The notes: a model not told the origin generated them from the sequence alone. Shown: positions 40,832 through 51,208, numbered from the stretch's first letter. The stretch is DNA of 64,000 bases from Fulvimarina manganoxydans (GCF_900176465.1 NZ_FWXR01000001.1:434001-498000); one strand, 5' to 3'. Numbers and translations: made by a program.

Positions 40832-41944
40832 ATGGCAAGCCATAAGCTGTTCGAGCCCTATGCGCTCGGACCAATCCAGCTGTCCAATCGCATCGTTATG
40901 GCGCCGTTGACGCGCTCCCGCGCCACAAGCGACGGCGTGCCCAAGGACATGCATGTGGACTATTACCGCCAGCGCGCCGGCGCCGGTCTGATCATCACCG
41001 AGGCGACGAATATCTCTGTCGAAGGCCGAGGCTATGCCTGGACGCCGGGCATCTATTCCGACGAGCAGGTCGTCGCCTGGCGCAAGGTGACGGAGGCCGT
41101 TCACGAGGCGGGCGGCAAGATCGTCCTGCAGCTCTGGCATGTGGGCCGGGTCTCGCATCCCGATCTCCAGATGAACGGCCAGCTTCCCGTTGCGCCCTCC
41201 GCCATCGCTCCGCAGATGAAGGCTTTCACCGAAAGTGGCATGAAGGAAGTCCCGACCCCGCGTGCTTTGGAGACGGATGAGCTTCCGCGTGTCGTCGAGG
41301 ATTATGTGAAGGCGGCGCGCAATGCGATCGCCGCCGGCTTCGACGGGGTCGAGGTCCATTCGGCGAACGGCTATCTGCTCGACCAGTTCCTGCGCGACGG
41401 CGCCAACCAGCGCACCGACGACTATGGCGGTTCGATCGAGAACCGGATGCGTTTCCCCTTGGAAGTGGTGGATGCCGTCGTCGCCGCGGTCGGCGCCGAG
41501 CGCACCGGTATCCGCGTTTCGCCAGTCAGCCCGGCGAATGATCTCCAGGACAGCGATCCGCGAGCACTCTTCACGGCCTATGCGGCGGAGCTGAAGAAGC
41601 GCGGCCTTCTCTATCTCCACGCGATCGAGGGCGAGACCCGTGGCAAGCGTGATCCCCACGAATTCAAAGCCTGGGAGCTGAAGGACGTTTTTGGCGGCCC
41701 CTATATGGGCAACAATGGCTATGACCGGGATCTCGCGATCGAGCGCGTTGAGAATGGCGATGTCGATCTCGCCTGCTTCGGCCGGGACTTCATCTCCAAC
41801 CCCGATCTCGTCACACGCCTCGAACTGAACGCGCCACTCGCCCCCTATGACGAGAGCACCTTCTATGGCGGCGACGAAAAGGGCTATACGGATTATCCGT
41901 CCCTCTCGGAAGAAGAGAAGGCCCGCTACGCAAAGGCTGCCTGA
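40832..41944 (+). CDS. Old yellow enzyme family alkene reductase (NemA-like)
   Basis: An FMN-dependent NAD(P)H oxidoreductase of 370 residues that reduces activated C=C bonds, nitro-esters or N-ethylmaleimide. It has APLTRSRA (FMN site), LQLWHVGRVSH, VEVHSANGYLLDQFLRDGANQRTDDYGGSIENRMRF (the His/Asn substrate-binding pair and family signature) and CFGRDFISNPDL near the end. ATG at 40832 with AAGG upstream is preferred; ATG at 40805 is possible. It is followed by a strong terminator. The natural substrate cannot be read from sequence. Confidence 0.95.
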   Translation: MASHKLFEPYALGPIQLSNRIVMAPLTRSRATSDGVPKDMHVDYYRQRAGAGLIITEATNISVEGRGYAWTPGIYSDEQVVAWRKVTEAVHEAGGKIVLQLWHVGRVSHPDLQMNGQLPVAPSAIAPQMKAFTESGMKEVPTPRALETDELPRVVEDYVKAARNAIAAGFDGVEVHSANGYLLDQFLRDGANQRTDDYGGSIENRMRFPLEVVDAVVAAVGAERTGIRVSPVSPANDLQDSDPRALFTAYAAELKKRGLLYLHAIEGETRGKRDPHEFKAWELKDVFGGPYMGNNGYDRDLAIERVENGDVDLACFGRDFISNPDLVTRLELNAPLAPYDESTFYGGDEKGYTDYPSLSEEEKARYAKAA

Positions 41945-41974
41945 TCGAACCGACCAGCTGTTCGGCTGACTTTG

Positions 41975-42012
41975 AGGCCTCCGCGCGTTTGTCGACGCGC
42001 GGAGGCCTTTTT
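41975..42012 (+). terminator. Rho-independent terminator after the OYE reductase
   Basis: A perfect 13-bp stem (41975-41987 with 41996-42008) with an 8-base loop is followed by TTTTT. One of the clearest terminators in the window. Confidence 0.9.
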
Positions 42013-42086
42013 CCGTTCAGGCTGTAAATTGATTTCGTGACAGGAAAGGATTGGTCGGGCGATGCGGTGCCTGCTAATTCTTGAGC

Positions 42087-44195
42087 ATGAACAAGCCTCT
42101 GCCTTCCCGCTTCGGCCATTCGGCCTGCCCACATGACTGTCCCTCGACCTGCGCGCTAGATGTCGAGCTCCTGCCAGACGGCCGAATTGGCCGCCTGCGC
42201 GGGGCGCCGGACAACAGCTATACGGCCGGTGTCATCTGCGCCAAGGTCGCTCGCTATGCGGAGCGAATTCATCACCCCGATCGGCTCTTGAAGCCGCTGC
42301 AGCGCGTTGGCGGTAAGGGCGAAGGCAATTGGCGGGAGATCGGCTGGGACGACGCGCTCGACCTCGTTGCCGAACAGTTTCTCAAGGCCGAACAGATGGA
42401 CGGCCCGGAGGCGGTCTGGCCCTATTACTATGCCGGGACCATGGGCCTCGTTCAGCGCGACGGCATCAATCGCCTGCGCCACGCCAAAGGCTATTCCGGG
42501 CAGTTCTCGACGATCTGCACCAATATGGCCTGGACCGGCTGGGTGATGGGGGCGGGCGCCTTGCGCGGCGCGGACCCGCGCGAGATCGCCAAATCCGACT
42601 GCGTCGTCATCTGGGGCACCAATGCCGTGGCGACGCAGGTCAATGTCATGACCCACGCAGCGCGCGCGCGAAAAGAGCGCGGCGCCAAGATCGTCGTCAT
42701 CGACATCTATGACAACGCGACCATGGCTCAGGCCGATCTTGCCTTGAAACTTCGGCCCGGCACGGACGGCGCTCTGGCCTGCGCGCTCATGCATATCGCC
42801 TTTCGCGACGGGACGGCCGACCGGGCCTATCTCGACCGCTACACCGACGACCCGAAAGGGCTCGAAGCCCATCTTGCGACTCGCGGCCCGGAATGGGCGG
42901 CGGCGATCACCGGCCTTTCGGTCGATGAGATTGAAAGCTTTGGCGCCCTGATCGGCCGAACGCAGCGAAGCTATTTCCGCCTCGGCTATGGCTTTACGCG
43001 CCAGCGCAATGGCGCGGCCGCCATGCATGCGGCCCTCTCAGTCCCGACGGTTTTCGGCCATTGGCAATATGAGGGCGGCGGCGCCTTCCATTCCAACAGC
43101 GACATATTCGGTTTGGACGGCTCTTTGATCCAAGGTGCAGCCCTGCGCGACCGAGATACACGCTTCCTCGATCAGTCGCGGATCGGTGCGATCCTGACGG
43201 GTGATCGCGAAGCGTTGTCGGGCGGGCCGCCGGTGACGGCGATGCTCGTCCAAAACACCAATCCAGCCAATGTCTGCCCGGAACAGCGCAAGGTCGTCGC
43301 CGGATTGCGGCGCGAGGACCTGTTCGTCGCCGTCCATGAGCAATTCCTGACGGACACGGCCAAGCTTGCCGATCTGGTGCTGCCGGCGACGATGTTCCTG
43401 GAGCATGACGACATCTATCGCGGCGGTGGGCAGAGCCATATCGTGCTCGGACCGAAGCTGACCGAGCCGCCCGAAACCGTGCGCTCCAATCACTTCGTGA
43501 TTGAGGCGCTGGCCGAGCGATTGGGCGCTTCCGGCAAGCCGGGATTTGGGATGAGCGAGCGCGATCTCATCACCGATCTTCTCGAGCGGTCGGGCGTGGA
43601 AACCGATTTCGGTAGCCTTATCGAGGAGAAATGGATCGATAAGGGCATCGATTTCGAGAAGGCTCATTTCATCGATGGGTTTGCACATGAGAATGGCAAG
43701 TTCCGTTTCCGGCCCGACTGGACGGGTACGCGCGCACCCAACCGGCCGCCAAGCTCGCTCGGGCCCCAGGGGCCGCATGCGAGCCTGTCGGCTTTCCCCG
43801 ACCACGTCGAAACGATTGAGGGAGTGGACGAGGATCACCCTTATCGACTCGCGACTTCGCCAGCGCGCCAGTTCCTGAATTCGTCCTTTGCCGAAACACC
43901 CGGTTCGCGAAAGCGCGAGGGCACCCCAGCGCTCATGATCCATCCGGACGATGCAGCCCGTGAAGCCCTATCGGAGGGCGATGTGGTGCAGGTCGGCAAT
44001 CAGAGGGGCGACCTGCGCCTCGCGGTGACGATCACCGAAACCGTCCGCCCCGGTGTTCTCGTTCACGAGGGCCTCTGGGCCAATTCTGATTTTCTGGACG
44101 GGGAGGGGATCAACGTTCTCACCGGCGCCGATCCGGTGGCGCCCTATGGCGGGGCGGCCTTCCACGACAATCGCGTGTGGTTGAGGCGTTCGTGA
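42087..44195 (+). CDS. Molybdopterin oxidoreductase with N-terminal [4Fe-4S] site
   Basis: A DMSO-reductase-family enzyme of 702 residues. The [4Fe-4S] cysteines are CPHDCPSTC plus VICAK near residues 15-55. Mo-bis-MGD binding segments follow (VVIWGTNAVATQ, VIDIYDNATMAQADLALKLRPGTDGALA, LVLPATMFLEHDD) and a C-terminal molydopterin-binding barrel (RLATSPARQFLNSSFA). No Tat signal is present, so it is cytoplasmic. Formate dehydrogenase partners or an electron-transfer subunit are absent nearby. The substrate is unknown; the architecture resembles the standalone BisC/FdhA-like reductases. ATG at 42087 is chosen over TTG at 42081. Confidence 0.9.
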   Translation: MNKPLPSRFGHSACPHDCPSTCALDVELLPDGRIGRLRGAPDNSYTAGVICAKVARYAERIHHPDRLLKPLQRVGGKGEGNWREIGWDDALDLVAEQFLKAEQMDGPEAVWPYYYAGTMGLVQRDGINRLRHAKGYSGQFSTICTNMAWTGWVMGAGALRGADPREIAKSDCVVIWGTNAVATQVNVMTHAARARKERGAKIVVIDIYDNATMAQADLALKLRPGTDGALACALMHIAFRDGTADRAYLDRYTDDPKGLEAHLATRGPEWAAAITGLSVDEIESFGALIGRTQRSYFRLGYGFTRQRNGAAAMHAALSVPTVFGHWQYEGGGAFHSNSDIFGLDGSLIQGAALRDRDTRFLDQSRIGAILTGDREALSGGPPVTAMLVQNTNPANVCPEQRKVVAGLRREDLFVAVHEQFLTDTAKLADLVLPATMFLEHDDIYRGGGQSHIVLGPKLTEPPETVRSNHFVIEALAERLGASGKPGFGMSERDLITDLLERSGVETDFGSLIEEKWIDKGIDFEKAHFIDGFAHENGKFRFRPDWTGTRAPNRPPSSLGPQGPHASLSAFPDHVETIEGVDEDHPYRLATSPARQFLNSSFAETPGSRKREGTPALMIHPDDAAREALSEGDVVQVGNQRGDLRLAVTITETVRPGVLVHEGLWANSDFLDGEGINVLTGADPVAPYGGAAFHDNRVWLRRS

Positions 44196-44356
44196 CAGCC
44201 CGTCTTGTAATGGCGGGTCGGAGAAACTGACTGCCTCGCGGAGGGTGCGATCCATATTGCCAGAAGCTTCGAAATCGGGCGGCGCGATGCCGTTCGATTG
44301 CGTCCAAAGCACGCTTAAAGCTGCCGGCACAGCGGATGACGGGTCTCGCTGGCTTA

Positions 44357-44382
44357 AACGAAAACGGGCCCGTCAGGGCCCG
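44357..44382 (-). terminator. Terminator of the minus-strand helicase gene
   Basis: A perfect 7-bp stem (44365-44371 with 44376-44382) with a 4-base loop. On the minus strand it is followed by TTTTCGTTT. It lies about 75 bases beyond the helicase stop codon. Confidence 0.7.
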
Positions 44383-44455
44383 AAATTCGTCATGATCATG
44401 AAGACATCGCCGCAGCCTCGACTGTAGCAATTGGGCGTTGGGCGACGCGAGAGCG

Positions 44456-45991
44456 TTACGTGCCGGTCGCGATCAGCATGAAAGCGGGGATGTCGTCGCC
44501 GAAACCGACAGGCGTGTGGTCGTCGCGGTTGTCGCGGCCGGAATTGCCGGAATAGCCTTCATTGCGACCGCGCGAAGAGGCGGTTGGGCGCTGAGACCGC
44601 GACCCGGCGCCTGACCGCGAGCGAGGCTGGCTGCGCGACTCGCGACGGGTCTTGCTCGGGCTCTCCACCTCGGATGCCTCCTCTACGGTGTCCGTGCTTT
44701 CGGGGCACGCGGCGACGACCTCGTCCACCGCTTCCTCCACGCGTTCCACCGGCTCCGCGCTCTCTTTGCGACGCGAGCGCGAACGCGTTCCCCTGCTCGA
44801 CGAACGCGAACGGCTGCGGCGGGTGTCGCCGTCATCGTCCTCGTCGCTGGTCACGATCGAAGAGAGATCGCCATCGAGCCATTCGATATCCGTGCCGATC
44901 ATCTTCTTGATGGCTTCGAGGTGCTTGGTCTCGGACTGGGTCACCAGCGTAAAGGCCTTGCCGGAGCGCCCGGCGCGTCCAGTACGCCCGATGCGATGGA
45001 CATAGTCCTCGGCATGGATCGGCACGTCGAAATTGAAGACGTGACTGACTGCTGGAATATCCAGACCACGCGCCGCGACGTCGGAAGCGACGAGAAGCTG
45101 CAGCTTATTTTCCCGGAAATTATGCAGCATCATCATACGCGCGCGTTGGTCCATGTCGCCATGGAGCGCGCCGGCCGAAAAGCCGTGTTTTTCCAGGGAT
45201 CGGAACAAGGTGGAGACGTCGCGCTTGCGATTGCAGAAAATGATGGCGTTGGTCAGATCGCTCTGCTGACGCAGAAGGTCGCGCAGCCGGGACCGCTTGT
45301 CGTAATCCTTGGGCTTCGAGGCGACGAGACGCTGCTGCACCGTCAGCGCTGCCGAAGCGGGCTTCGCCACCTCGACGCGCACCGGATTCTGCAGGAACTG
45401 CTCGGTGAGCTTGGTGATCTCCGGCGGCATGGTCGCCGAGAAAAAGAGCGTCTGCCGCGTGAAGGGCAGCAGCTTGCAGATCCGCTCGATGTCCGGGATG
45501 AAACCCATGTCGAGCATGCGATCGGCCTCGTCGATGACAAGGATCTCGACGCCGGTGAGCAACAGCTTGCCGCGCTCGAAATGATCGAGCAGGCGCCCAG
45601 GTGTCGCAATCAGAACGTCGCAACCACGGTCGAGCTTGCGGTCCTGTTCGTCGAAGGACATGCCACCGATCAGTAGAGCGACGTTCAGCTTGTGATTGCT
45701 GCCATATTTGGTGAAGGACTCTTCGACCTGAGCGGCCAGCTCGCGCGTCGGCTCGATGATGAGCGTGCGCGGCATTCGAGCCCTGGCGCGACCCTTTTCG
45801 AGCAGCGTCAGCATCGGAAGAACGAAGGACGCCGTCTTGCCGGTTCCGGTCTGGGCAATGCCAAGAACATCGCGCCGTTCCAGCGCGTGTGGAATGGCTT
45901 CCGCTTGAATCGGCGTGGGTTCGGTATATCCGGCGGATTCGACGGCGGATTGAACCTTGGCACTCAAGCCGAGTTCGGAAAAGCTGGTCAA
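44456..45991 (-). CDS. rhlE: DEAD-box RNA helicase, RhlE type, with RS-rich tail
   Basis: The 511-residue ATP-dependent helicase has all core motifs: Q motif TPIQAEAIPHAL, AQTGTGKT (I), PTRELAAQ (Ia), ATPGRLLDHF, VIDEADRMLDMGF (II), FFSATMP (III), ASDVAARGLDIP (V) and HRIGRTGRAGRSG (VI). It would remodel ribosome precursors or mRNA, probably aiding cold growth or decay. After residue 385 the C-terminus is disordered, with a block near 388-410 made of Arg-Ser dipeptides, then an acidic stretch, then a second Ser/Arg-rich region. This makes it an unusual RhlE variant. A terminator follows at 44357. Confidence 0.93.
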   Translation of the reverse strand: MTSFSELGLSAKVQSAVESAGYTEPTPIQAEAIPHALERRDVLGIAQTGTGKTASFVLPMLTLLEKGRARARMPRTLIIEPTRELAAQVEESFTKYGSNHKLNVALLIGGMSFDEQDRKLDRGCDVLIATPGRLLDHFERGKLLLTGVEILVIDEADRMLDMGFIPDIERICKLLPFTRQTLFFSATMPPEITKLTEQFLQNPVRVEVAKPASAALTVQQRLVASKPKDYDKRSRLRDLLRQQSDLTNAIIFCNRKRDVSTLFRSLEKHGFSAGALHGDMDQRARMMMLHNFRENKLQLLVASDVAARGLDIPAVSHVFNFDVPIHAEDYVHRIGRTGRAGRSGKAFTLVTQSETKHLEAIKKMIGTDIEWLDGDLSSIVTSDEDDDGDTRRSRSRSSSRGTRSRSRRKESAEPVERVEEAVDEVVAACPESTDTVEEASEVESPSKTRRESRSQPRSRSGAGSRSQRPTASSRGRNEGYSGNSGRDNRDDHTPVGFGDDIPAFMLIATGT

Positions 45992-46231
45992 GTGGTCGGT
46001 ACTCTTGTGCTCTTTTCGATAGGTCGGGAGACAGCTGCGATTGCGGGCGCGATAGAGCGCAGACGCCCAAGAGTCAACTGCCAGCTCTATATGGCGATGC
46101 CATGTATCATTTTAAAGACGGCCCGTCAGTGGCCATTCCAAGCAACGAATCCGACTTCCGGATGCACTGAACGATAAGGGTTAATCGCGCGGACGATCTC
46201 TCTCGCTGGGCGCTCGGAAAACGTCTTGACC

Positions 46232-46786
46232 TCAGTTGGTCGCAAACCCGAAATCGTAAGACCCGTCCGGCTGGACGTGAAGCTCGTAGGTCTCCGAGAT
46301 TTCGCCATCACGCGGCACGATTTCGAAGAAGAGTGACAAGCCGCTTGGTTCATCGCTCGACGGTTCGTCGGCACGGTAACCGACCACGGCGCCGCCCATC
46401 TCGCCGATTTCGGTGATCTCGATCGTCTTGACGAGCGTCGCTCCGCCTTCCGCGCCGGCGATCTGCTGGAGGAAGAAATGCGAGCGGGACGGATCGGCCG
46501 GATCGCGGGCCATGACGGTGCGCCAAACACCCTTCGTCCCGTCCTGATCCCACGGTCCGACGATCTGCACGTCCTCGATCAAAGGCGAAAGCCCACCGAT
46601 CATCGATCCCGCTTGGCCTTCATCCGAGGACGACGAGGCGGGCGCGGCCGTTGCGGATGGGGTGGACGAGCCTGCGGCATCGCCTGTCTGGGCCGTTCCC
46701 TCCTGCGCGAGCGCTGACGATAAAAGAAGCACCAAAGCGAGCGGCACTGCCCATAAGCGACCCTGCATGCCCATTTTCAAAGCCAT
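46232..46786 (-). CDS. Conserved hypothetical exported protein downstream of parE
   Basis: The 184-residue protein begins with a signal peptide (GRLWAVPLALVLLLSSALAQ). A Ser/Ala/Thr linker follows (residues about 33-65), then a domain with IEDVQIVGPWDQDGTKGVWRTVMAR and PSRSHFFLQQIAG. It has no cysteine. Rhizobial genomes carry similar small proteins, as I recall, with no known function. The start is uncertain between ATG 46786, 46774 and 46768. It follows parE by 28 bases on the same strand. Confidence 0.65.
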   Translation of the reverse strand: MALKMGMQGRLWAVPLALVLLLSSALAQEGTAQTGDAAGSSTPSATAAPASSSSDEGQAGSMIGGLSPLIEDVQIVGPWDQDGTKGVWRTVMARDPADPSRSHFFLQQIAGAEGGATLVKTIEITEIGEMGGAVVGYRADEPSSDEPSGLSLFFEIVPRDGEISETYELHVQPDGSYDFGFATN

Positions 46787-46814
46787 GATGTCTATCGTCC
46801 CGTCTGTTGCTCGA

Positions 46815-48854
46815 TCAGATGTCGAGATCTTCGACAAAAGCGGAGCGCTCCTGAATGAAGCGGAAGCGCAAATCCGCCTTCGTGCCCATCAAAGCCTCGA
46901 CGGCACCGGATGTTCCGCTTTCAGGAGTCTCGTCGATGACCACCTGAAGCAGCGTCCGCTTGCGCGGATCCATGGTGGTTTCCTTCAGCTGGGCGGGAAG
47001 CATCTCGCCAAGTCCCTTGAAGCGGGACACCTCGACCTTGCCCTTGCCTTTGAAGTCGCGGGCCACCAGCCGATCTCGATCGCGGTCGTCGCGGGCATAG
47101 GCCGTCTTGCCGCCCTGGGTCAGCTTATAGAGGGGCGGGACGGCCAGATAGAGATGGCCGCCACGAACGAGCTCCGGCATCTCGCGATAAAAAAAGGTGA
47201 TCAGCAGGGAGGCGATATGGGCGCCGTCGACATCGGCGTCCGTCATCACGATCACCTTCTCGTAGCGAAGGTCGCTCTCGCGATATTTTGACCGAGTGCC
47301 GCAGCCCAGCGCCTGAACAAGATCGGCGAGCTGCTGATTGGCACCCAGCTTGTCGCGTCCGGCGCTCGCCACATTGAGGATCTTGCCTCGAAGGGGCAAG
47401 ATCGCCTGGGTGCGTCGGTCGCGCGCCTGCTTAGCCGATCCGCCAGCGGAATCGCCCTCTACGATGAAGATTTCCGAGCCGCTTGCGCCGGCTTGCGAAC
47501 AATCGGCGAGCTTGCCCGGCAGTCTCAGCTTGCGGGTCGCGCTCTTGCGGTTGACCTCTTTCTCCTGGCGCCTGCGAAGCCGCTCGTCGGCTCGCTCCAG
47601 CGTCCAGTCGATCAGCCGCGCCGCGTCCTGGGGCGATGATGCAAGCCAGATGTCGAAGGAATCGCGCATCGACTGCTCGACGATGCGCTGGGCCTCGACC
47701 GTCGCCAGGCGATCCTTGGTCTGGCCGACGAATTCGGGTTCGCGGATGAAGACCGAGAGCATGGCACTGGCCGTCGACATGACGTCGTCGCCGGTAATCA
47801 CGGACGCACGCTTATTCCCCGAGACCTCGGCGAAGGCTTTCAGCCCACGCAGGATCACCGACCGCAGACCCGCCTCATGGGTGCCGCCTTCGGGTGTCGG
47901 GATCGTGTTGCAGTAGGAGCGGATGACGCCGTCGTCCGGCGTCCAGGCAACGGCCCATTCCACCGCCCCATGGCCCGAGACCTTTTGCGTGCGGCCGGAA
48001 AAGATCTGCCCAGTGATGCGATCCTTGCCGATCGAGCTGTCGAGATAATCCTTGAGACCGCCTGGAAAGTGGAAGCTCTCGCGCGCCGGGATATCGCTTC
48101 CGTCCGGAAGCAGTCGCGGATCGCACTGCCAGCGAATCTCGACGCCACCGAAGAGATACGCCTTGGACCGGGCCATTTGGAACAGGCGGGCGGGCTCGAA
48201 ACCGGCGCCATTGCCGAAGATCTGACTGTCCGGCTTGAAGCGCACGCGTGTGCCGCGCCGGTTCTGAATCTCGCCGACCTCGATGAGAGGTGTCACTGCA
48301 AGGCCGCGCGAATAGGTCTGACGGTACAGCCGCCGATTGCGTGCGACCTCGACCTCGAGCGTCTCTGAGAGGGCGTTGACCACCGATACGCCGACGCCAT
48401 GCAGGCCGCCGGAAGTCTCATAGACTTTCGAGTCGAACTTACCGCCGGCGTGGAGTGTCGTCAGAATGACCTCCAAGGCCGACTTGTCCTTGAAGCGCGG
48501 ATGGGGATCGATCGGAATGCCGCGTCCATTGTCCGTGACGGTCAGGAAGCCTTCGGCATCCAGCGAGACTTCGATGAAGTTGGCATGGCCGGCTGTCGCC
48601 TCGTCCATCGAATTGTCGATCACCTCGGCAAAGAGGTGATGCAGGGCCTTGGCGTCGGTGCCGCCAATATACATGCCGGGACGTCTGCGAACCGGCTCGA
48701 GCCCCTCCAGGACCTCGATGTCTGCGGCAGTGTAATCGCCGGGTTCGTGCGCGGTTTCGGGATGAGCCGGTTGCGCCCGCTTCGGGCGTCGGGGCGGCGG
48801 TGCCTCCTCCTGACGACGAGCTGCCGAGCCGCCTGAGAACAGGTCGTCGCTCAT
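46815..48854 (-). CDS. parE: DNA topoisomerase IV subunit B
   Basis: ParE is the ATPase subunit that, with ParC, decatenates sister chromosomes. The 679 residues have an N-terminal disordered 40, then a GHKL ATPase domain (VIDNSMDEA, TDNGRGIP, and GGLHGVGVSVVNALS), a transducer domain, and the TOPRIM with EGDSAGGSAKQ, IMTDADVDGAHI and the PLRGKILNV hallmark. The length and TQTKDRL-like GQTKDRLAT segment match ParE rather than GyrB, which is longer. The gene stands alone apart from the small downstream protein. Confidence 0.94.
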   Translation of the reverse strand: MSDDLFSGGSAARRQEEAPPPRRPKRAQPAHPETAHEPGDYTAADIEVLEGLEPVRRRPGMYIGGTDAKALHHLFAEVIDNSMDEATAGHANFIEVSLDAEGFLTVTDNGRGIPIDPHPRFKDKSALEVILTTLHAGGKFDSKVYETSGGLHGVGVSVVNALSETLEVEVARNRRLYRQTYSRGLAVTPLIEVGEIQNRRGTRVRFKPDSQIFGNGAGFEPARLFQMARSKAYLFGGVEIRWQCDPRLLPDGSDIPARESFHFPGGLKDYLDSSIGKDRITGQIFSGRTQKVSGHGAVEWAVAWTPDDGVIRSYCNTIPTPEGGTHEAGLRSVILRGLKAFAEVSGNKRASVITGDDVMSTASAMLSVFIREPEFVGQTKDRLATVEAQRIVEQSMRDSFDIWLASSPQDAARLIDWTLERADERLRRRQEKEVNRKSATRKLRLPGKLADCSQAGASGSEIFIVEGDSAGGSAKQARDRRTQAILPLRGKILNVASAGRDKLGANQQLADLVQALGCGTRSKYRESDLRYEKVIVMTDADVDGAHIASLLITFFYREMPELVRGGHLYLAVPPLYKLTQGGKTAYARDDRDRDRLVARDFKGKGKVEVSRFKGLGEMLPAQLKETTMDPRKRTLLQVVIDETPESGTSGAVEALMGTKADLRFRFIQERSAFVEDLDI

Positions 48855-49047
48855 CGTCCGCGCCCCGCTGCAGGCAGATCGGGGCGAGAAGGTCGAACAA
48901 AGTGGCGATCAAGCGTCGGCATGGGTTCCTGGTACACTTTCACGTATTGTTCTTCAAGCGGAGCATCGGAACTTATCCGGCCAACTCCGATTTCGAGGCC
49001 GCTATCCGTGATGCTGGCGCTCCTCGCATGAATAGCGCCTCACCAAT

Positions 49048-49077
49048 GAAAAGGGGCGCCCGTTCGGCGCCCCTTTC
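49048..49077 (-). terminator. Rho-independent terminator of glnA
   Basis: An 11-bp stem (49050-49060 with 49066-49076) with a 5-base loop. On the minus strand it ends in TTTTC, about 30 bases beyond the glnA stop. Confidence 0.85.
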
Positions 49078-49105
49078 GTGACATATCTTTGTCGTCTCAG
49101 CCTGA

Positions 49106-50515
49106 TCAGACCGAGTAGTACATCTCGAATTCGACCGGATGCGGGGTCATTTCGAAACGCAGAACCTCGGCCATCTTCAGGTCGATGAAGGCGTCGATCT
49201 GGTCGTCGTCGAAGACGCCGCCGGCCTTCAGGAACTCGCGGTCACTGTCGAGATTCTCGAGCGACTCGCGCAGGCTGCGGCAGACGGTCGGGATTTCCTT
49301 CAGCTCTTCCGGCGGCAGATCGTAGAGATCCTTGTCCATGGCCGAGCCTGGATGGATCTTGTTCTTGATGCCGTCGAGACCGGCCATCAGCATGGCGGCG
49401 AAAGCGAGATAGGGGTTCGCCGTCGGATCGGGGAAGCGCACCTCGACGCGCTTGGCCTTCGGCGACTGGCCAAACGGGATGCGGCAGGACGCCGAACGGT
49501 TGCGCGCCGAATAGGCGAGCAGAACCGGTGCCTCGTAGCCCGGAACCAGACGCTTGAAGGAGTTGGTCGACGGGTTGGTGAAGGCGTTCAGGGCGCGCGC
49601 ATGCTTGATGATGCCGCCGATGTAGAACAAGCAGCTTTCGGAAAGCCCGGCATATTCTTCGCCCGCGAAGGTCGGCTTGGAGTCCTTCCAGATCGACTGG
49701 TGGACATGCATGCCCGAGCCGTTGTCGCCGAAGACCGGCTTCGGCATGAAGGTCGCCGTCTTGCCATAGGCGTTCGCCACCTGATGGATTACATATTTGT
49801 AGATCTGCATCTTGTCGGCGTTGCGCGTCAGCGTGTCGAACTTGATGCCGAGTTCGTGCTGGGCCGCGGCCACCTCATGGTGATGCTTCTCGACGGCAAC
49901 GCCCATTTCGGCCATGACCGTCAGCATTTCCGAGCGCATGTCCTGGCAGCTGTCGATCGGCGGAACGGGGAAATAGCCGCCCTTGGTCCGCGGACGATGG
50001 CCGAGATTGCCGGTCTCGTATTCGGTGTCGTCATTGGAGGGAAGCTCGGTCGAATCGAGCTTGAAGCCGGTGTTGTAAGGGTCGGCCTTGTAACGCACGT
50101 CGTCGAAGACGAAGAACTCGGCCTCGGGGCCGAAATAGGCGGTGTCGCCGACGCCGGACTGGGTCAGATAGGCCTCGGCCTTCTTGGCCGTCGTGCGCGG
50201 ATCGCGATTGTAAGCCTCGCCGGAGACCGGATCGAGAATGTCGCAGACGATCGCCATGGTCGACTGGGCGAAGAACGGGTCCATATAGGCCGTTTCAGGG
50301 TCCGGCATCAGGACCATGTCCGATTCGTTGATGGCCTTCCAGCCCGCGATCGACGATCCGTCGAACATCGTGCCTTCTGCAAAGATGTCCTCGTCGATCA
50401 TCGAGGCATCCATGGTCACATGCTGCGTCTTGCCCTTCGGATCGGTGAAGCGAAGGTCGACGAACTTCACGTCGTTGTCCTTAACCTGCTTCAGGATGTC
50501 GTTCGCGCTCGTCAT
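49106..50515 (-). CDS. glnA: Glutamine synthetase type I
   Basis: GlnA joins glutamate and ammonia with ATP and is the main nitrogen assimilation step. The 469-residue dodecameric GSI has [10 protein letters not shown], the ATP/metal segments FGPEAEFF and [16 protein letters not shown], and [12 protein letters not shown]. The adenylylation tyrosine is Tyr398 in [12 protein letters not shown], so GlnE control is expected. ATG at 50515 is the start. It follows glnB by 69 bases on the same strand, as in many alphaproteobacteria, and the pair shares a probable sigma-54 promoter. Confidence 0.98.
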   Translation of the reverse strand: MTSANDILKQVKDNDVKFVDLRFTDPKGKTQHVTMDASMIDEDIFAEGTMFDGSSIAGWKAINESDMVLMPDPETAYMDPFFAQSTMAIVCDILDPVSGEAYNRDPRTTAKKAEAYLTQSGVGDTAYFGPEAEFFVFDDVRYKADPYNTGFKLDSTELPSNDDTEYETGNLGHRPRTKGGYFPVPPIDSCQDMRSEMLTVMAEMGVAVEKHHHEVAAAQHELGIKFDTLTRNADKMQIYKYVIHQVANAYGKTATFMPKPVFGDNGSGMHVHQSIWKDSKPTFAGEEYAGLSESCLFYIGGIIKHARALNAFTNPSTNSFKRLVPGYEAPVLLAYSARNRSASCRIPFGQSPKAKRVEVRFPDPTANPYLAFAAMLMAGLDGIKNKIHPGSAMDKDLYDLPPEELKEIPTVCRSLRESLENLDSDREFLKAGGVFDDDQIDAFIDLKMAEVLRFEMTPHPVEFEMYYSV

Positions 50516-50584
50516 GGCGTTCCTTCCTAGTAGGGATATGCTTGGTTTGGCTGGATGCGGTTATGCGGAATGATCAAAGAGCGG

Positions 50585-50974
<390 letters not shown>

Positions 50975-50977
50975 TCA

Positions 50978-50993
50978 TGCACAGTGCATGCCA
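50978..50993 (-). promoter_or_regulatory. Probable sigma-54 promoter of glnB-glnA
   Basis: On the minus strand TGGCATGCACTGTGCA matches the RpoN consensus TGGCAC-N5-TTGC: the GG and GC pairs are spaced by exactly 10 bases, with two mismatches to the consensus. It lies about 55 bases before the glnB start, giving a short leader. I found no clear NtrC site upstream. Confidence 0.65.
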
Positions 50994-51208
50994 ACTGGCC
51001 GGCTGCAAGTCGGGCAGTGGAGAAAAATGAGGCCTCGCCCCCATGTCCACCGCGCGCCCACCGCGAAGGGTATAGAAGCTTCGGCCCTGGCGTCCACCGA
51101 CCTGTGCTCCATTGTTCGTCCAAACCAAGCGAAGAGGCTTTGGGGCGTGCGTTTCGGGCTTCTGTTTGAATAATAATGATGCATATCGCCTAAAGGATAA
51201 GCAAGTCG

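Noticed and set aside
49139-50530. Plus-strand frame of 463 residues opposite glnA
   Set aside because: Shadow of glnA; no ribosome site or domain.
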